DNA of 64,000 nt. Source: an uncultured Gammaproteobacteria bacterium (GTDB lineage: Bacteria > Pseudomonadota > Gammaproteobacteria > Nitrosococcales > Methylophagaceae). Where the stretch lies: NCBI GenBank assembly GCA_905479075.1, contig CAJQLA010000001.1:122514-186513 (forward strand), read 5' to 3'. The translations under genes and the position numbers were made by a program. Positions 1-8,524 of this stretch are shown piece by piece. Position 1 is the first letter of the stretch. Each line of letters begins with the position of its first letter. A model generated the notes under the pieces. It was not told the DNA's origin and made no database searches. It worked only from the letters and a program-made list of their open reading frames with translations.

Positions 1-179
1 AATTAATCGACCATATTTACGAGCAAGATCATGATCGTGACAGTAATGTCATAGAAGTATTTATTAAACGGCTTCGCCAAAAGCTAGATCCTGATAAATC
101 CTTAAACCCGATAGAAACAATGCGCGGACGTGGTTATCGCTTAACACTAGAACGTAGTAGTGAATCGACTATCTCTTAG
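1..179 (+). CDS. PhoP-like OmpR-family response regulator, C-terminal end only
   Basis: The reading frame is open from the window edge to the TAG at 177-179. It encodes about 58 residues of the C-terminal winged-helix DNA-binding domain of an OmpR/PhoP regulator. The visible signature is VIEVFIKRLRQKL followed by the wing motif TMRGRGYRL. The receiver domain lies outside the window. The downstream sensor kinase starts inside this gene, so the two are co-translated as a two-component pair. The kinase is PhoQ-like, which supports a PhoP-type regulator. The signal and regulon cannot be read from this fragment. Confidence 0.85.
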   Translation, partial: LIDHIYEQDHDRDSNVIEVFIKRLRQKLDPDKSLNPIETMRGRGYRLTLERSSESTIS

Positions 180-1509
180 TAATCGACTTTTTATCACGGT
201 TAGCTTTGTACTGATTGCCTTTCTCAGTATCTCAGCCTTTAGTCTGAATACTGCCTTTCAGGCAAGCGCCGATAGTACCCAACAGAAACGACTGAAAAAT
301 TATGTCTACAGTCTGTTAACAGCAGCCCAATTTACTGAGTCTGGTGAAGTTAAAATGCCTGACACACTTGCTAAGCCCGAATTTTCACTACCGAACTCTG
401 GGCTTTACGCTTTAGTGAGTGATGAAAAAGGAACTGTATGGCGCTCTAAGTCACTATTAGGTCTCGTTATAGACCCTCTTCTTATATCCCAAAATACAGA
501 AACTGAACATTATTCGACTATTGAACTAAGCTCTGATACTCAAGTTTTAAATCTTGCCTACCGAGTGATTTGGGAAAATAGTATCGGTCAGCAGTATATT
601 TTTATATTTAATGTAGCGGAGGATCTCGCCACCTTAAAGCAACAAAAAATGGGCTTTGAACGGAACCTTTGGTATTGGCTCGGCGGCACAGGTATCGCTC
701 TGTTACTTGTACAACTTATCATTTTACGTTGGAGTCTTCGTCCGCTGAATAGTGTAGCTAACGATCTCCGAGCTATCGAAAGCGGTCTCCAACAGCGTTT
801 ATCGAATGACTATCCAACAGAACTGAAGCAACTCACTAAAAATATAAACGCATTATTAGATCACGAAGAATTTCGTCGAAAACGGTATCAAAACTCTTTG
901 GCAGATCTGGCACATAGTCTCAAAACACCGCTTGCTGTGTTACGTAGCGATATCCAGAGTACTGCGGATCTTCAGACATTACAACAAAATAGTAGTAAGC
1001 AATTAAAACAAATTTCAGATCTAGTCCATTATCAATTACAACATGCTTCTACTGAGGGTAAAACCAGTTTACAAGCCCCTCACAATATTAAAGATATTAT
1101 CAATAAACTCACGGCCTCTTTGCAAAAAGTCTATCTCGCAAAACAGATTAAATCACATATTGATATTAAAGATGACATCATAATCCACGCTGATGAAGGT
1201 GACTTATATGAACTGCTCGGCAACCTACTTGATAACGCGTTTAAATATTGCCGAAACCAAGTTAAAGTCACCGTAGAACACCATGAGGATGTCACTAAAA
1301 TTAAGATCGAGGACGATGGCCCTGGCATTCCCAGTGAGTTACACAAAGATGTGCTAAAACGTGGTAGACGTCTTGATACACAAATGGAAGGTCAAGGTAT
1401 TGGTTTAGCGATTGTAGGCGATATTGTTGATGCTTATCAGGGTGAAATTCAGCTCAGTCATTCGCAAACACTTGGTGGTGCTGAAATAGTTATCAGTCTT
1501 AATCAATAA
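160..1509 (+). CDS. PhoQ-like sensor histidine kinase
   Basis: A 449-residue inner-membrane kinase. A hydrophobic segment at residues 8-30 and a second at about 172-190 flank a periplasmic sensor of some 140 residues. These are followed by a HAMP-like linker, a dimerisation domain with the phospho-acceptor His252 in AHSLKTPLAVL (the PhoQ-type H-box), and a HATPase domain with N-box NLLDNAFKY, G1 DDGPGIP and G2 GQGIGLAIV. The start is GTG, overlapping the regulator gene by 20 bases, which fits translational coupling. By family it would phosphorylate the upstream OmpR-type regulator. The stimulus (Mg2+, peptides or other) is not evident. Confidence 0.88.
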   Translation: MNRLSLSNRLFITVSFVLIAFLSISAFSLNTAFQASADSTQQKRLKNYVYSLLTAAQFTESGEVKMPDTLAKPEFSLPNSGLYALVSDEKGTVWRSKSLLGLVIDPLLISQNTETEHYSTIELSSDTQVLNLAYRVIWENSIGQQYIFIFNVAEDLATLKQQKMGFERNLWYWLGGTGIALLLVQLIILRWSLRPLNSVANDLRAIESGLQQRLSNDYPTELKQLTKNINALLDHEEFRRKRYQNSLADLAHSLKTPLAVLRSDIQSTADLQTLQQNSSKQLKQISDLVHYQLQHASTEGKTSLQAPHNIKDIINKLTASLQKVYLAKQIKSHIDIKDDIIIHADEGDLYELLGNLLDNAFKYCRNQVKVTVEHHEDVTKIKIEDDGPGIPSELHKDVLKRGRRLDTQMEGQGIGLAIVGDIVDAYQGEIQLSHSQTLGGAEIVISLNQ

Positions 1510-1518
1510 AACAATTTT

Positions 1519-2010
1519 TTATTGATTCTCTTGGCATTCTTGCAAATATTTAAATAATAAACGAGCTGACTTTGGAGGCTTATTATTTGCTGCTTCTTTC
1601 TTGGCGTTTCTGACTAATTGTCTGACATATTGACCATCAAATTCGCCAAACTGGTGGTGTAGTAACGTCATCATCTCATCATTGCCCTGTAACAAATCAT
1701 CTCGCCATTGTTCGAGTTGGTGAAATTGCTTTACCTCGCCATGGTGTACTTGTTTTAGCTTAGCTAGTTCTTGCTGAATAATTTCATAATCGTCATGCGC
1801 GATAATATTACCAATAAAACCAACTTGTCTCTTAAGCGCACCGTGAGACATAGCTTTGGCAGCTATAACAGCATCTAATAGATTTTCGGATAGCACCATT
1901 TTATTTAAATCTTTCGTCGGTAATGCTATCAACTCACGACCTAAGTCTTTTAGCTCTTGTAATTCACGCTTAATTTGCGATTTACTTTTTTCTTCTTCAA
2001 ATTCAGTCAT
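1519..2010 (-). CDS. darP: Ribosome-associated protein DarP/YjgA (DUF615)
   Basis: A 163-residue soluble, highly charged protein matching the DUF615/YjgA family in length and motifs: N-terminal KSQIKRELQELKDLG, then LPTKDLNKM and a helical C-terminus ending near SARLLFKYLQE. Members bind late 50S ribosomal precursors and promote peptidyl-transferase-centre maturation. It ends 9 bases from the convergent phoQ-like gene with no obvious terminator between. It is not part of the arsenic operon that follows, because a 66-base gap separates them. The call is firm at family level. Confidence 0.92.
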   Translation of the reverse strand: MTEFEEEKSKSQIKRELQELKDLGRELIALPTKDLNKMVLSENLLDAVIAAKAMSHGALKRQVGFIGNIIAHDDYEIIQQELAKLKQVHHGEVKQFHQLEQWRDDLLQGNDEMMTLLHHQFGEFDGQYVRQLVRNAKKEAANNKPPKSARLLFKYLQECQENQ

Positions 2011-2076
2011 TCTTAGCTTAATTCTTATCTAAATATCAGCTAGCAACTATACCTTATTTGCCTACACTAACCCTAT

Positions 2077-2703
2077 TCATATATCGTTTACCTGTAGATA
2101 ACGTCTCCAGTCTTTAAAATTATCTACATCCCACTGACTTCTTGTCTCAAAATGTGACAGTTTCAACTCTTTTATTTTGCATTTTGTTTGAGATAAAACA
2201 AGATCACTACCCCAAGCGATATCTTGAAATAATTGTTGATACAATTTTGACATGCCAATTAAGACATAGCCGCCATCTTCAGCTGGCCCTAAAGCAACAT
2301 CATCGCCTTCTACTAAGGCTTGTATAGCCTGCTCAAGATCAGAATAAACAAAGGAAGGACAATCAGTGCCTACCAAAATCACCTGTTGTGCGTGTTTTAA
2401 ACCAGAGCAAATAGCATCATGCATCTTAGTGCCAAGATCACCTTCACACTGCTGGTATAAATCGAGCTTATATTTTTTAGCACATTGTTCAAAGTAAGTG
2501 TGCTGAGTATCAGGGCTGCACCATAATTGGATCGGTGCAAGCTGTGATGAAGTAACTAGATCCAAGGTACGCTCTGTTAATTCAACATGTGCATCAACAG
2601 CCTGTTGTGCTGTCAAATATGGCATTAAGCGCGTTTTCACATGATGAACTATCGGCGCCTTACAAAAAACTATGATTAATGCGTTGGGATAACGACAACT
2701 CAT
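2077..2703 (-). CDS. TIGR04282-type arsenosugar glycosyltransferase (DUF2064)
   Basis: A 208-residue GT-A-like protein with the features of the TIGR04282/DUF2064 family: N-terminal VKTRLMPYLT, nucleotide-binding LVGTDCPSF, and the acidic/Gly motif GPAEDGGYVLIGM. It is the last gene of the seven-gene minus-strand operon and overlaps the hydroxylase gene upstream by 4 bases (ATGA). In gammaproteobacteria and cyanobacteria this family occurs next to arsS/arsM. The proposed role is transfer or rearrangement of the sugar moiety of arsenosugars. That role rests on gene neighbourhood rather than on a sequence-specific residue, and the donor and acceptor are unknown. Confidence 0.85.
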   Translation of the reverse strand: MSCRYPNALIIVFCKAPIVHHVKTRLMPYLTAQQAVDAHVELTERTLDLVTSSQLAPIQLWCSPDTQHTYFEQCAKKYKLDLYQQCEGDLGTKMHDAICSGLKHAQQVILVGTDCPSFVYSDLEQAIQALVEGDDVALGPAEDGGYVLIGMSKLYQQLFQDIAWGSDLVLSQTKCKIKELKLSHFETRSQWDVDNFKDWRRYLQVNDI

Positions 2704-3485
2704 TTTTTAGATCTAAAAGGCATTGTTATTAACGCTTTTAAATCTACATCATAACCATGTCTGTAATCGGCTAAACCTATCGTCATTACTTGATGCCCAC
2801 ACTTAGGTTCTTCAGTATACGTACCAAACAATCTATCCCAAATGCTTAAAGAGAAACCATAATTACTGTCCGTTTCTGTTGGAATGACAGAGTGATGAAT
2901 ACGATGCATATCCGGCGTCACAATTAATTTTCTTATCCGAAAATCCCATTTTTTAGGCAATAAAACATTGCCATGGTTGAATAAAGCTGTGCTGCTTAAA
3001 ATAACTTCAAATGCAATCACAGCAACAGCATTAACACCTATAATATAGATTATAAAAACCTTGTAAATCATTGATATTAATATCTCTACAGGATGAAACC
3101 TTATCGCTGTAGTCACATCAAAATCAAGATCAGTGTGATGAACTTTATGTAATCTCCACAACCACTTCCATTGATGAGAAGCGACGTGCTGACCATAAAT
3201 CGCTAAATCAAGTAACAGCAGACTGATACCTATTGATAACCAATGCGGAAGGTCAAATTGATTCAACAAACCAATATTGTTATCTGTTGCTGCTATCGCT
3301 GCAATATAAGCAGCAGCACCAATGGTGAAACGGACAAGTAATAGTCCTAAAATTGATAAACTGAAATTGATGCCCCAGCGTTGCCAGCGCGAATACAATA
3401 ATTGACGACGAGGGGCATAAATTTCCCACAAAATCATCAAAACTAAAAAGCCAACAAAGGCTGACAGTCTGATTATCGCTTCCAA
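2700..3485 (-). CDS. Sterol desaturase / fatty acid hydroxylase family membrane protein in the arsenosugar operon
   Basis: A 261-residue integral membrane protein with four or more hydrophobic helices and the full histidine ligand set of the di-iron hydroxylase superfamily: H100-x3-H104, H113-x2-HH117, H131, H171 and H194-x2-HH198. The start is TTG (3485), supported by the Shine-Dalgarno AGAAGG six bases upstream. It overlaps the glycosyltransferases on both sides, so it is co-translated with them. Family members hydroxylate or desaturate lipids with O2, for example sterols, alkylglycerols and fatty acids. Its position inside an arsenosugar operon suggests a lipid or arsenolipid substrate. 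That is inference; nothing in the sequence names the substrate. Confidence 0.85.
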   Translation of the reverse strand: MEAIIRLSAFVGFLVLMILWEIYAPRRQLLYSRWQRWGINFSLSILGLLLVRFTIGAAAYIAAIAATDNNIGLLNQFDLPHWLSIGISLLLLDLAIYGQHVASHQWKWLWRLHKVHHTDLDFDVTTAIRFHPVEILISMIYKVFIIYIIGVNAVAVIAFEVILSSTALFNHGNVLLPKKWDFRIRKLIVTPDMHRIHHSVIPTETDSNYGFSLSIWDRLFGTYTEEPKCGHQVMTIGLADYRHGYDVDLKALITMPFRSKK

Positions 3486-4177
3486 AATAAACCTTCTCTA
3501 TATAATTGGGCTAAGCTACTTGGGCTGTTGCCTAGAAAATAACGCAACCTTAGCCACCACATTAACAACGTCATTTTAACAATGCCAAACTGTAACCAAC
3601 GTCTTGCAGAACTCGACACTTTGGACGATATACAGCATGGTTTTGCCACCTTACTCAATTTCTTAGACAAGGCAACGTCTTCCATTAATGCAATATCAGG
3701 ATAAGCCCCCGATGTTTCAAAGAAGTCTTTTTCAACAAAAATGGCTTGATCGCCAGTTGCAATACCTGTCAACTTGGAACGCCAATTCATAAAGCAAGCA
3801 ATTATGGTTAAAGCAGGATGCCCCGACATTAATTTAATATCAAACCGTCCCCAGCGATATTGTCGCACTATCGCTTGTTTAATTTGTATAACAGCATCTT
3901 CTGGTAAAAAAGTATCTGCATGTAAAAATAATAATATAGGCGCAACTGATTCTTTAGCACCTCTATTCATTTGCTGTGCTCTACCTGTAGGCGCCTGTAA
4001 AACCTTGTCTACATATGGTCGTGCAAGTTCAACAGTATCATCATCACTACCGCCATCAACAATGATCAACTGACAGTTGGGACGAAAATTCTGCAAATGC
4101 TTTAAGAAAAAAACGATACCTTTCTGTTCATTAAGTACCGGAATAATGATACTTATTTCAGCAGCAGTTTGAGTCAT
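3473..4177 (-). CDS. TIGR04283-type arsenosugar glycosyltransferase (GT2 fold)
   Basis: A 234-residue GT2 family enzyme from the ATG at 4177. A longer in-frame start at 4222 would overlap arsM by 65 bases and adds residues preceding the conserved beta strand. Visible motifs are SIIIPVLNEQKG at the N-terminus, the nucleotide-binding VDGGSDDDT, the metal-binding LHADTFLP and the acceptor-side GDQAIFV. It overlaps arsM by 20 bases and the hydroxylase gene by 13. TIGR04283 proteins co-occur with ArsS and ArsM and are proposed to glycosylate the arsenoriboside intermediate. Catalytic function as a glycosyltransferase is well supported; the substrate is inferred from context. Confidence 0.87.
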   Translation of the reverse strand: MTQTAAEISIIIPVLNEQKGIVFFLKHLQNFRPNCQLIIVDGGSDDDTVELARPYVDKVLQAPTGRAQQMNRGAKESVAPILLFLHADTFLPEDAVIQIKQAIVRQYRWGRFDIKLMSGHPALTIIACFMNWRSKLTGIATGDQAIFVEKDFFETSGAYPDIALMEDVALSKKLSKVAKPCCISSKVSSSARRWLQFGIVKMTLLMWWLRLRYFLGNSPSSLAQLYREGLFWKR

Positions 4178-5285
4178 TACATACATCACCAGATGATTCA
4201 TGACTCGCGCCTTTTGTTTCACTCGCAGGCCTTATAGTGCCTGCCGGTGCACACCATGTAACGCTTTCTTTTAAGCTTGCTGGCTGTATCCCGATAAAGT
4301 CGCTGTCATAAACACCTTTAGTGAGTAAATCATAAGAACGAGCACAGACAGCAATACGTTGTCCACGCGGATAGACATGTCCTTCATCATCATATACTTC
4401 TGAATACGGCCCTCTGTAAATGACTGCTTGACCGACATCAAGGCAAGCTTCATTTTTAGGTTTAGTTGCAGTGATAGTAATTGAACGAAACTCAATCCCT
4501 TCAACAGTCTGCCATGGCTCTGATTCCCACTTATCATAAGCCACGGCCACAAAACCAGCTTTGACAAAAGCATCCAACATTTCTTGTTCGTATAAAGCAC
4601 CTGAGATACAGCCACTCCACAATGATGGGTCATCTTTTAAATGTTGAGGAACAGGCTCATCGCTGATGATATCAGAGATGGCAACACGTCCACCTTCTTT
4701 TACAACACGAAAGATCTCGTCAATCATCTGTGATTTGTCACTGTCGTGAACTAAATTCAACACGCAATTAGACACCACCAAATCAACTGAGTTATTGTCG
4801 ATTAAAGGTGATTGTTCACCTTGCTTTTGCTGCCAGGTTTGATGACGCAATAATGATTCTGCATCTGTAATAGGGTTGTCATTTAAATGTTGATCGACTG
4901 CAGCTAAATCTACTTTTAAATCTTGAATTAAACCTTTAACAAATTGAACACGATCACCACCTAGTTTGCCTGCCATTTCATCTTGATATTTTCGGGCTAA
5001 AGCCAACATATCGTCGTTCATATCAACACCGATAACTTTACCCTGTTCTCCTACTAATTGTGCCGCCATATAGCAAATTTTGCCCGAACCCGCACCAAGG
5101 TCTAGTACCACATCACCTTCTTTTACATAGCGGGATGGATCCCCACAACCATAATCTTTTTCGATAATTTCTTGTGGTAATAATTTTAATAAAGTTGCAT
5201 CGTAATCAACTGGACAACAAAGGTCAGCCTGTCGCTCCTCTGCTCCCTCTGAATACCTATCTAATACACTATGTTCTAAAACCAT
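4158..5285 (-). CDS. arsM: Arsenite methyltransferase ArsM
   Basis: A 375-residue SAM-dependent class I methyltransferase. The SAM motif LDLGAGSGKI is at residues 61-70, with IGVDMNDDML after it. Cysteines expected to hold As(III) are visible: C23-C24, C47, C71, the Cys in SNCVLNLV and the Cys in SGCISGALY. The C-terminus is Cys-rich (CNDSNCC), a common feature of ArsM proteins. It converts arsenite to methyl- and dimethylarsenicals, the substrates for ArsS. It lies 25 bases downstream of arsS in the same operon. No arsR-type repressor is found nearby, so regulation by arsenic is not shown here. Confidence 0.93.
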   Translation of the reverse strand: MVLEHSVLDRYSEGAEERQADLCCPVDYDATLLKLLPQEIIEKDYGCGDPSRYVKEGDVVLDLGAGSGKICYMAAQLVGEQGKVIGVDMNDDMLALARKYQDEMAGKLGGDRVQFVKGLIQDLKVDLAAVDQHLNDNPITDAESLLRHQTWQQKQGEQSPLIDNNSVDLVVSNCVLNLVHDSDKSQMIDEIFRVVKEGGRVAISDIISDEPVPQHLKDDPSLWSGCISGALYEQEMLDAFVKAGFVAVAYDKWESEPWQTVEGIEFRSITITATKPKNEACLDVGQAVIYRGPYSEVYDDEGHVYPRGQRIAVCARSYDLLTKGVYDSDFIGIQPASLKESVTWCAPAGTIRPASETKGASHESSGDVCNDSNCC

Positions 5286-5310
5286 ATTACTTGTCCTATC
5301 AAATCAAAAA

Positions 5311-6267
5311 TTACGATAAAGCACCACCACAACTGCTTCCTTGACCTGCTGTACAACCATAACAGTGTTGTCTCGTTGCTATTGGCAGGCCAGCTAAATC
5401 CATATCAGCCAGGTCACTGATATGTAATTTTTCTGTCTTATCTGCGATTGGTAAATCTAGCATCTGGTTAAAATCACAATCATAAAGGTACCCTTGCCAA
5501 TCAATACTAATGGTATCCCTGCACATCACATTATCCAAGGTGTCAGGATTATAACTATTCACTAATAAAGCCATATATTGCTCAAACAGCCCCTTACTCA
5601 TCAAGGTACTTCCAAAGCGTTGGATAGGCATATTTGCTATGGTATAAAGTCGATCAAAAACAACATCATATTGTTTTAAGTGCACTTTATAACTGTTTTC
5701 TAGAGATTCTTGAGCAGGCGGTAAATTAATCCCCTGTGGATTAAACACCAAGTCTAAATTTAAGCCAGTTTTGGGCTGGCCATAACCTAAAGTGTTTAAT
5801 CGCTTAAGCGCCTTAATACTTGACTGGAAAACACCATTACCTCTTTGCTTATCGACATTATCTTCTTGATAGCATGGCAATGATGCCACTATATTAACGT
5901 TATGGTGAGCTAAAAAAGCAGCTAAGTCTTCGTAGCCAGCCTCTTCCAAAATCGTTAAATTACAGCGGTCAATTATCTCTATACCTAGTTTGCTCGTTTG
6001 TTCGACCATATAATGGAAATGAGGGTTCATTTCTGGGGCACCGCCCGTCAGATCAATGGTTTTAACATCTGCTTTGGCCGCAAAATCTAAAACCTGATCT
6101 ATTACCGTTTTAGACATCAACTCTGTACGTTTAGGGCCTGCGTTAACATGACAATGTACACAGCTTAAGTTACATAAATAACCCAAATTCACTTGCAAGA
6201 TGGCAAGTTTCCGACGTTTTATAGTTGGAAAATCAGTTTTGTCTAATAAAGGTTTTGAATCAAGCAT
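5311..6267 (-). CDS. arsS: Arsenosugar biosynthesis radical SAM protein ArsS
   Basis: A 318-residue radical SAM enzyme. The iron-sulfur motif is C32-x3-C36-x2-C39 (CNLSCVHCH), followed by LTGGAPEMNP, the SAM-binding GGE-like segment. The C-terminal DUF3641 region carries a second Cys set (C302, C305, C313) that probably binds an auxiliary cluster. ArsS enzymes couple the 5'-deoxyadenosyl group to dimethylarsenite, forming the arsenoriboside precursor of arsenosugars. Immediate linkage to arsM and two arsenosugar-type glycosyltransferases confirms the assignment. The start ATG gives the expected family length. Confidence 0.94.
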   Translation of the reverse strand: MLDSKPLLDKTDFPTIKRRKLAILQVNLGYLCNLSCVHCHVNAGPKRTELMSKTVIDQVLDFAAKADVKTIDLTGGAPEMNPHFHYMVEQTSKLGIEIIDRCNLTILEEAGYEDLAAFLAHHNVNIVASLPCYQEDNVDKQRGNGVFQSSIKALKRLNTLGYGQPKTGLNLDLVFNPQGINLPPAQESLENSYKVHLKQYDVVFDRLYTIANMPIQRFGSTLMSKGLFEQYMALLVNSYNPDTLDNVMCRDTISIDWQGYLYDCDFNQMLDLPIADKTEKLHISDLADMDLAGLPIATRQHCYGCTAGQGSSCGGALS

Positions 6268-6286
6268 CGTTATTCCAGTTTAGAGA

Positions 6287-6976
6287 CTAAGTTATCGAAT
6301 CGTCAGATTTAAAATGTTTTACAAAAACAGGTAATAACATTAAAAGTCCCAACAGAGCGAAAGCAAGCAATAACTCTAAAGAAAAGATTTGGCTCATATT
6401 TTCAATTGTCGCTAATGATTGACCCAAATTAGCAAATACAAAACTACCAGGCATAATCCCTATAAATGTCCCTAGAGCATATCGTTTGGTATCAATTTTG
6501 GTAAAAGCCATACTCAAATTAACTAGCCAAAACGGAAATAAGGGAACTAGCCTTAAAAATAACAAGTAATTAAGAGAGTTTTGATCGACTTCATCGATAA
6601 TTTTCTGAGCGACAGTGACATTGGTCAGTTTACTTTTAGCCCAGCTTGTTAATAAATATCGGGCCAACCAAAAAACAATTGTCGCGCCAATAGTAGCTGA
6701 GATTAATAATAGTGACCAACCTAACCAACGACCAAACACAAAACCAACTGCCAAGGATAGAAATGATGCGCCAGGCAAACTCAAACTGACAACAAAAATA
6801 TAAATAGCCATCGCCAATACAATAGACAACCAAAACTGTTGTTCAACATAGTCTGCTAAAAATTCTTTATTTTGTTGAATGGCAGTCAAATTTAAATACT
6901 GGTCACCACCTAAAGCAAAAAAAGCTACAACGAGAGAAATCAACAGTGTCACCAACAGTAACTTTTTAGTCATCAT
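6287..6976 (-). CDS. TVP38/TMEM64 (DedA-like, VTT domain) membrane protein
   Basis: A 229-residue integral membrane protein with a signal-anchor at residues 4-22. The VTT/SNARE-associated region includes LPGASFLSLAVGFVFG and the re-entrant-loop motif FLRLVPLFPFWLVN, followed by GIMPGSFVFANLG. The start overlaps the stop of the upstream flavoprotein gene by one base. TVP38/DedA proteins move or scramble lipids or act as proton-coupled transporters. In many bacteria a TVP38 gene is paired with a mercuric-reductase-like flavoprotein, as here. A role in moving the arsenic product or its lipid carrier is possible but unproven. Confidence 0.88.
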   Translation of the reverse strand: MMTKKLLLVTLLISLVVAFFALGGDQYLNLTAIQQNKEFLADYVEQQFWLSIVLAMAIYIFVVSLSLPGASFLSLAVGFVFGRWLGWSLLLISATIGATIVFWLARYLLTSWAKSKLTNVTVAQKIIDEVDQNSLNYLLFLRLVPLFPFWLVNLSMAFTKIDTKRYALGTFIGIMPGSFVFANLGQSLATIENMSQIFSLELLLAFALLGLLMLLPVFVKHFKSDDSIT

Positions 6977-8412
6977 TAGCCTCTCAAACTAAATAAGCGT
7001 TTAAGCCATCGCTTACGAGCAGGCGTTAGAAGCGCTTTCATTCTTTGATCTGCAACGCGTCGATTGATTTGGGCTAATGTTGGGTATATATGAATTGTTT
7101 TACTCAAAGCTGATACTTTCATACCTTGCGTAATCGCTAAACTATATTCAGCAATTAACTCACCTGCATGTGGGCCTACAATACAGGCGCCTAACAATTT
7201 TCCGCGTGGGTTAGTAATGATTTTAGCCATGCCTGCTGTATCGCCATCAGCAATAGCCCGATCAACCTCACTGAATGGGAAACAATAAACCTGATATTTA
7301 ATTCCCTGCTTTTCAGCGTCGTCTTCTGACAAACCAACACGAGCCAACTCAGGCGATGTAAACGTACACCACGGTATCGCTTTTGTTTGAGCCTTAATCG
7401 GCAAATGAAACAAAGTATTTTGTAATACCACGCCAGCCTGATGCTCTGCCATGTGTGTAAACAAATATGGTCCAGCAATATCACCACAGGCATAAATATG
7501 TTTATTACTTGTCCTCAAGCGACTGTCCACATTCACCTTACTCGCATCACTAATATTGATACCTGCTTTTTCTAAGGCTAAATTTTCAATATTAGATCGT
7601 CTGCCCGTTGCCACTAATAGATGACTACCCTCAAGGTGAGTCGTTTGTGGATGATTTTGCTCTCCATACAGTTCGAGACTGATGCCTTGTTCTGTCTTTT
7701 CTGCTTTCTTGGTGTCAACATATAGGTGCAAATCAATACCATCTACTAGAAACTGTTGTTTTACCACCTCTGCCATATCGGCATCTTCTTTTGGTAACAG
7801 CCTGTTTCTACTCACAAGCGTTACTTTAACGCCCAGTCGCACGAAACTTTGAGCCATCTCACAACCAATCGGGCCGCCGCCTAGCACGATTAAATGAGAG
7901 ATATTTTCTTTGTTATCAAAAATAGTTTCATTGGTAAAATAAGGAACGCTTTCAATGCCTGAAATGTTTGGAATCGCAGGTCTTGAACCAGTAGCTAACA
8001 CAAAGTTTCGTGCTGTAATTGTTCGCTCACTTAACTGTACGCTATTGGGGCTTGAAAACGATGCTGAATCAAAAACAACTTCTACGCCCAGAGTGCGAAA
8101 GCGCTCTGGGCTATCATTTGGCTCAATATGTTTGATAACTTCAGCAACACGATGCATCACCCTGTTTTGATCAATAGCTTCATGATGAGCATCTAAACCA
8201 AAACGATTAGCGTGCCTGATTGTATTGGCTACGGTCGCGGAATGAATCAATGTTTTACTAGGGACACAACCATAATAGAGGCAATCACCACCTAGTTTAG
8301 CTTTTTCAATAAGGATTACTTTTGCACCCAGAGAGGCGGCACCTGCTGCCGTAACTAAACCAGCTGCACCACCGCCAATTATGCATAAGTCGTATTCTGG
8401 TCTATCTCTCAT
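6976..8412 (-). CDS. MerA-like FAD-dependent pyridine nucleotide-disulfide oxidoreductase
   Basis: A 478-residue class I disulfide oxidoreductase. It has the FAD motif GGGAAGLVTAA at residues 13-23, the redox-active disulfide C44-x4-C49 in GGDCLYYGCVPSK, the NAD(P)H motif VLGGGPIGCE, and C-terminal IHIYPTLAQINRR. It lacks the N-terminal heavy-metal domain and the C-terminal vicinal cysteines of true mercuric reductase. Mercury reduction is therefore not supported and a thiol or arsenical redox role is more likely. It is the first gene of the arsenosugar operon, with Shine-Dalgarno AGGGG upstream of the ATG. It may keep arsenic in the trivalent state for ArsM/ArsS; this is inference. Confidence 0.85.
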   Translation of the reverse strand: MRDRPEYDLCIIGGGAAGLVTAAGAASLGAKVILIEKAKLGGDCLYYGCVPSKTLIHSATVANTIRHANRFGLDAHHEAIDQNRVMHRVAEVIKHIEPNDSPERFRTLGVEVVFDSASFSSPNSVQLSERTITARNFVLATGSRPAIPNISGIESVPYFTNETIFDNKENISHLIVLGGGPIGCEMAQSFVRLGVKVTLVSRNRLLPKEDADMAEVVKQQFLVDGIDLHLYVDTKKAEKTEQGISLELYGEQNHPQTTHLEGSHLLVATGRRSNIENLALEKAGINISDASKVNVDSRLRTSNKHIYACGDIAGPYLFTHMAEHQAGVVLQNTLFHLPIKAQTKAIPWCTFTSPELARVGLSEDDAEKQGIKYQVYCFPFSEVDRAIADGDTAGMAKIITNPRGKLLGACIVGPHAGELIAEYSLAITQGMKVSALSKTIHIYPTLAQINRRVADQRMKALLTPARKRWLKRLFSLRG

Positions 8413-8465
8413 CCTAACCCCTTTTGTCCTTACCTATTTTAGACGCATCAATAAGCGAAAACTTA

Positions 8466-8504
8466 CAAAAAAAACCTTTAGCCTTACCAAGATCTAAAGG
8501 TTTT
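8466..8504 (-). terminator. Rho-independent terminator after the usp gene
   Basis: An inverted repeat with 11-bp arms at 8471-8481 and 8494-8504 surrounds a 12-base loop. Read on the minus strand it is followed by a run of eight T residues. It sits 20 bases beyond the stop of the UspA gene and 54 bases before the first gene of the arsenosugar operon. The arsenosugar operon must therefore have its own promoter, at least in part, in or just before 8413-8465. Confidence 0.8.
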
Positions 8505-8524
8505 GTTGGCTATCGACAGACTAA

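Noticed and set aside
4271..4633. 120-codon open frame on the minus strand
   Set aside because: It is an alternative frame within arsM; the arsM frame carries the SAM motif and cysteines.
6976..8412. Annotation as mercuric reductase
   Set aside because: The N-terminal metal domain and C-terminal cysteine pair are missing, and no other mer genes are nearby.
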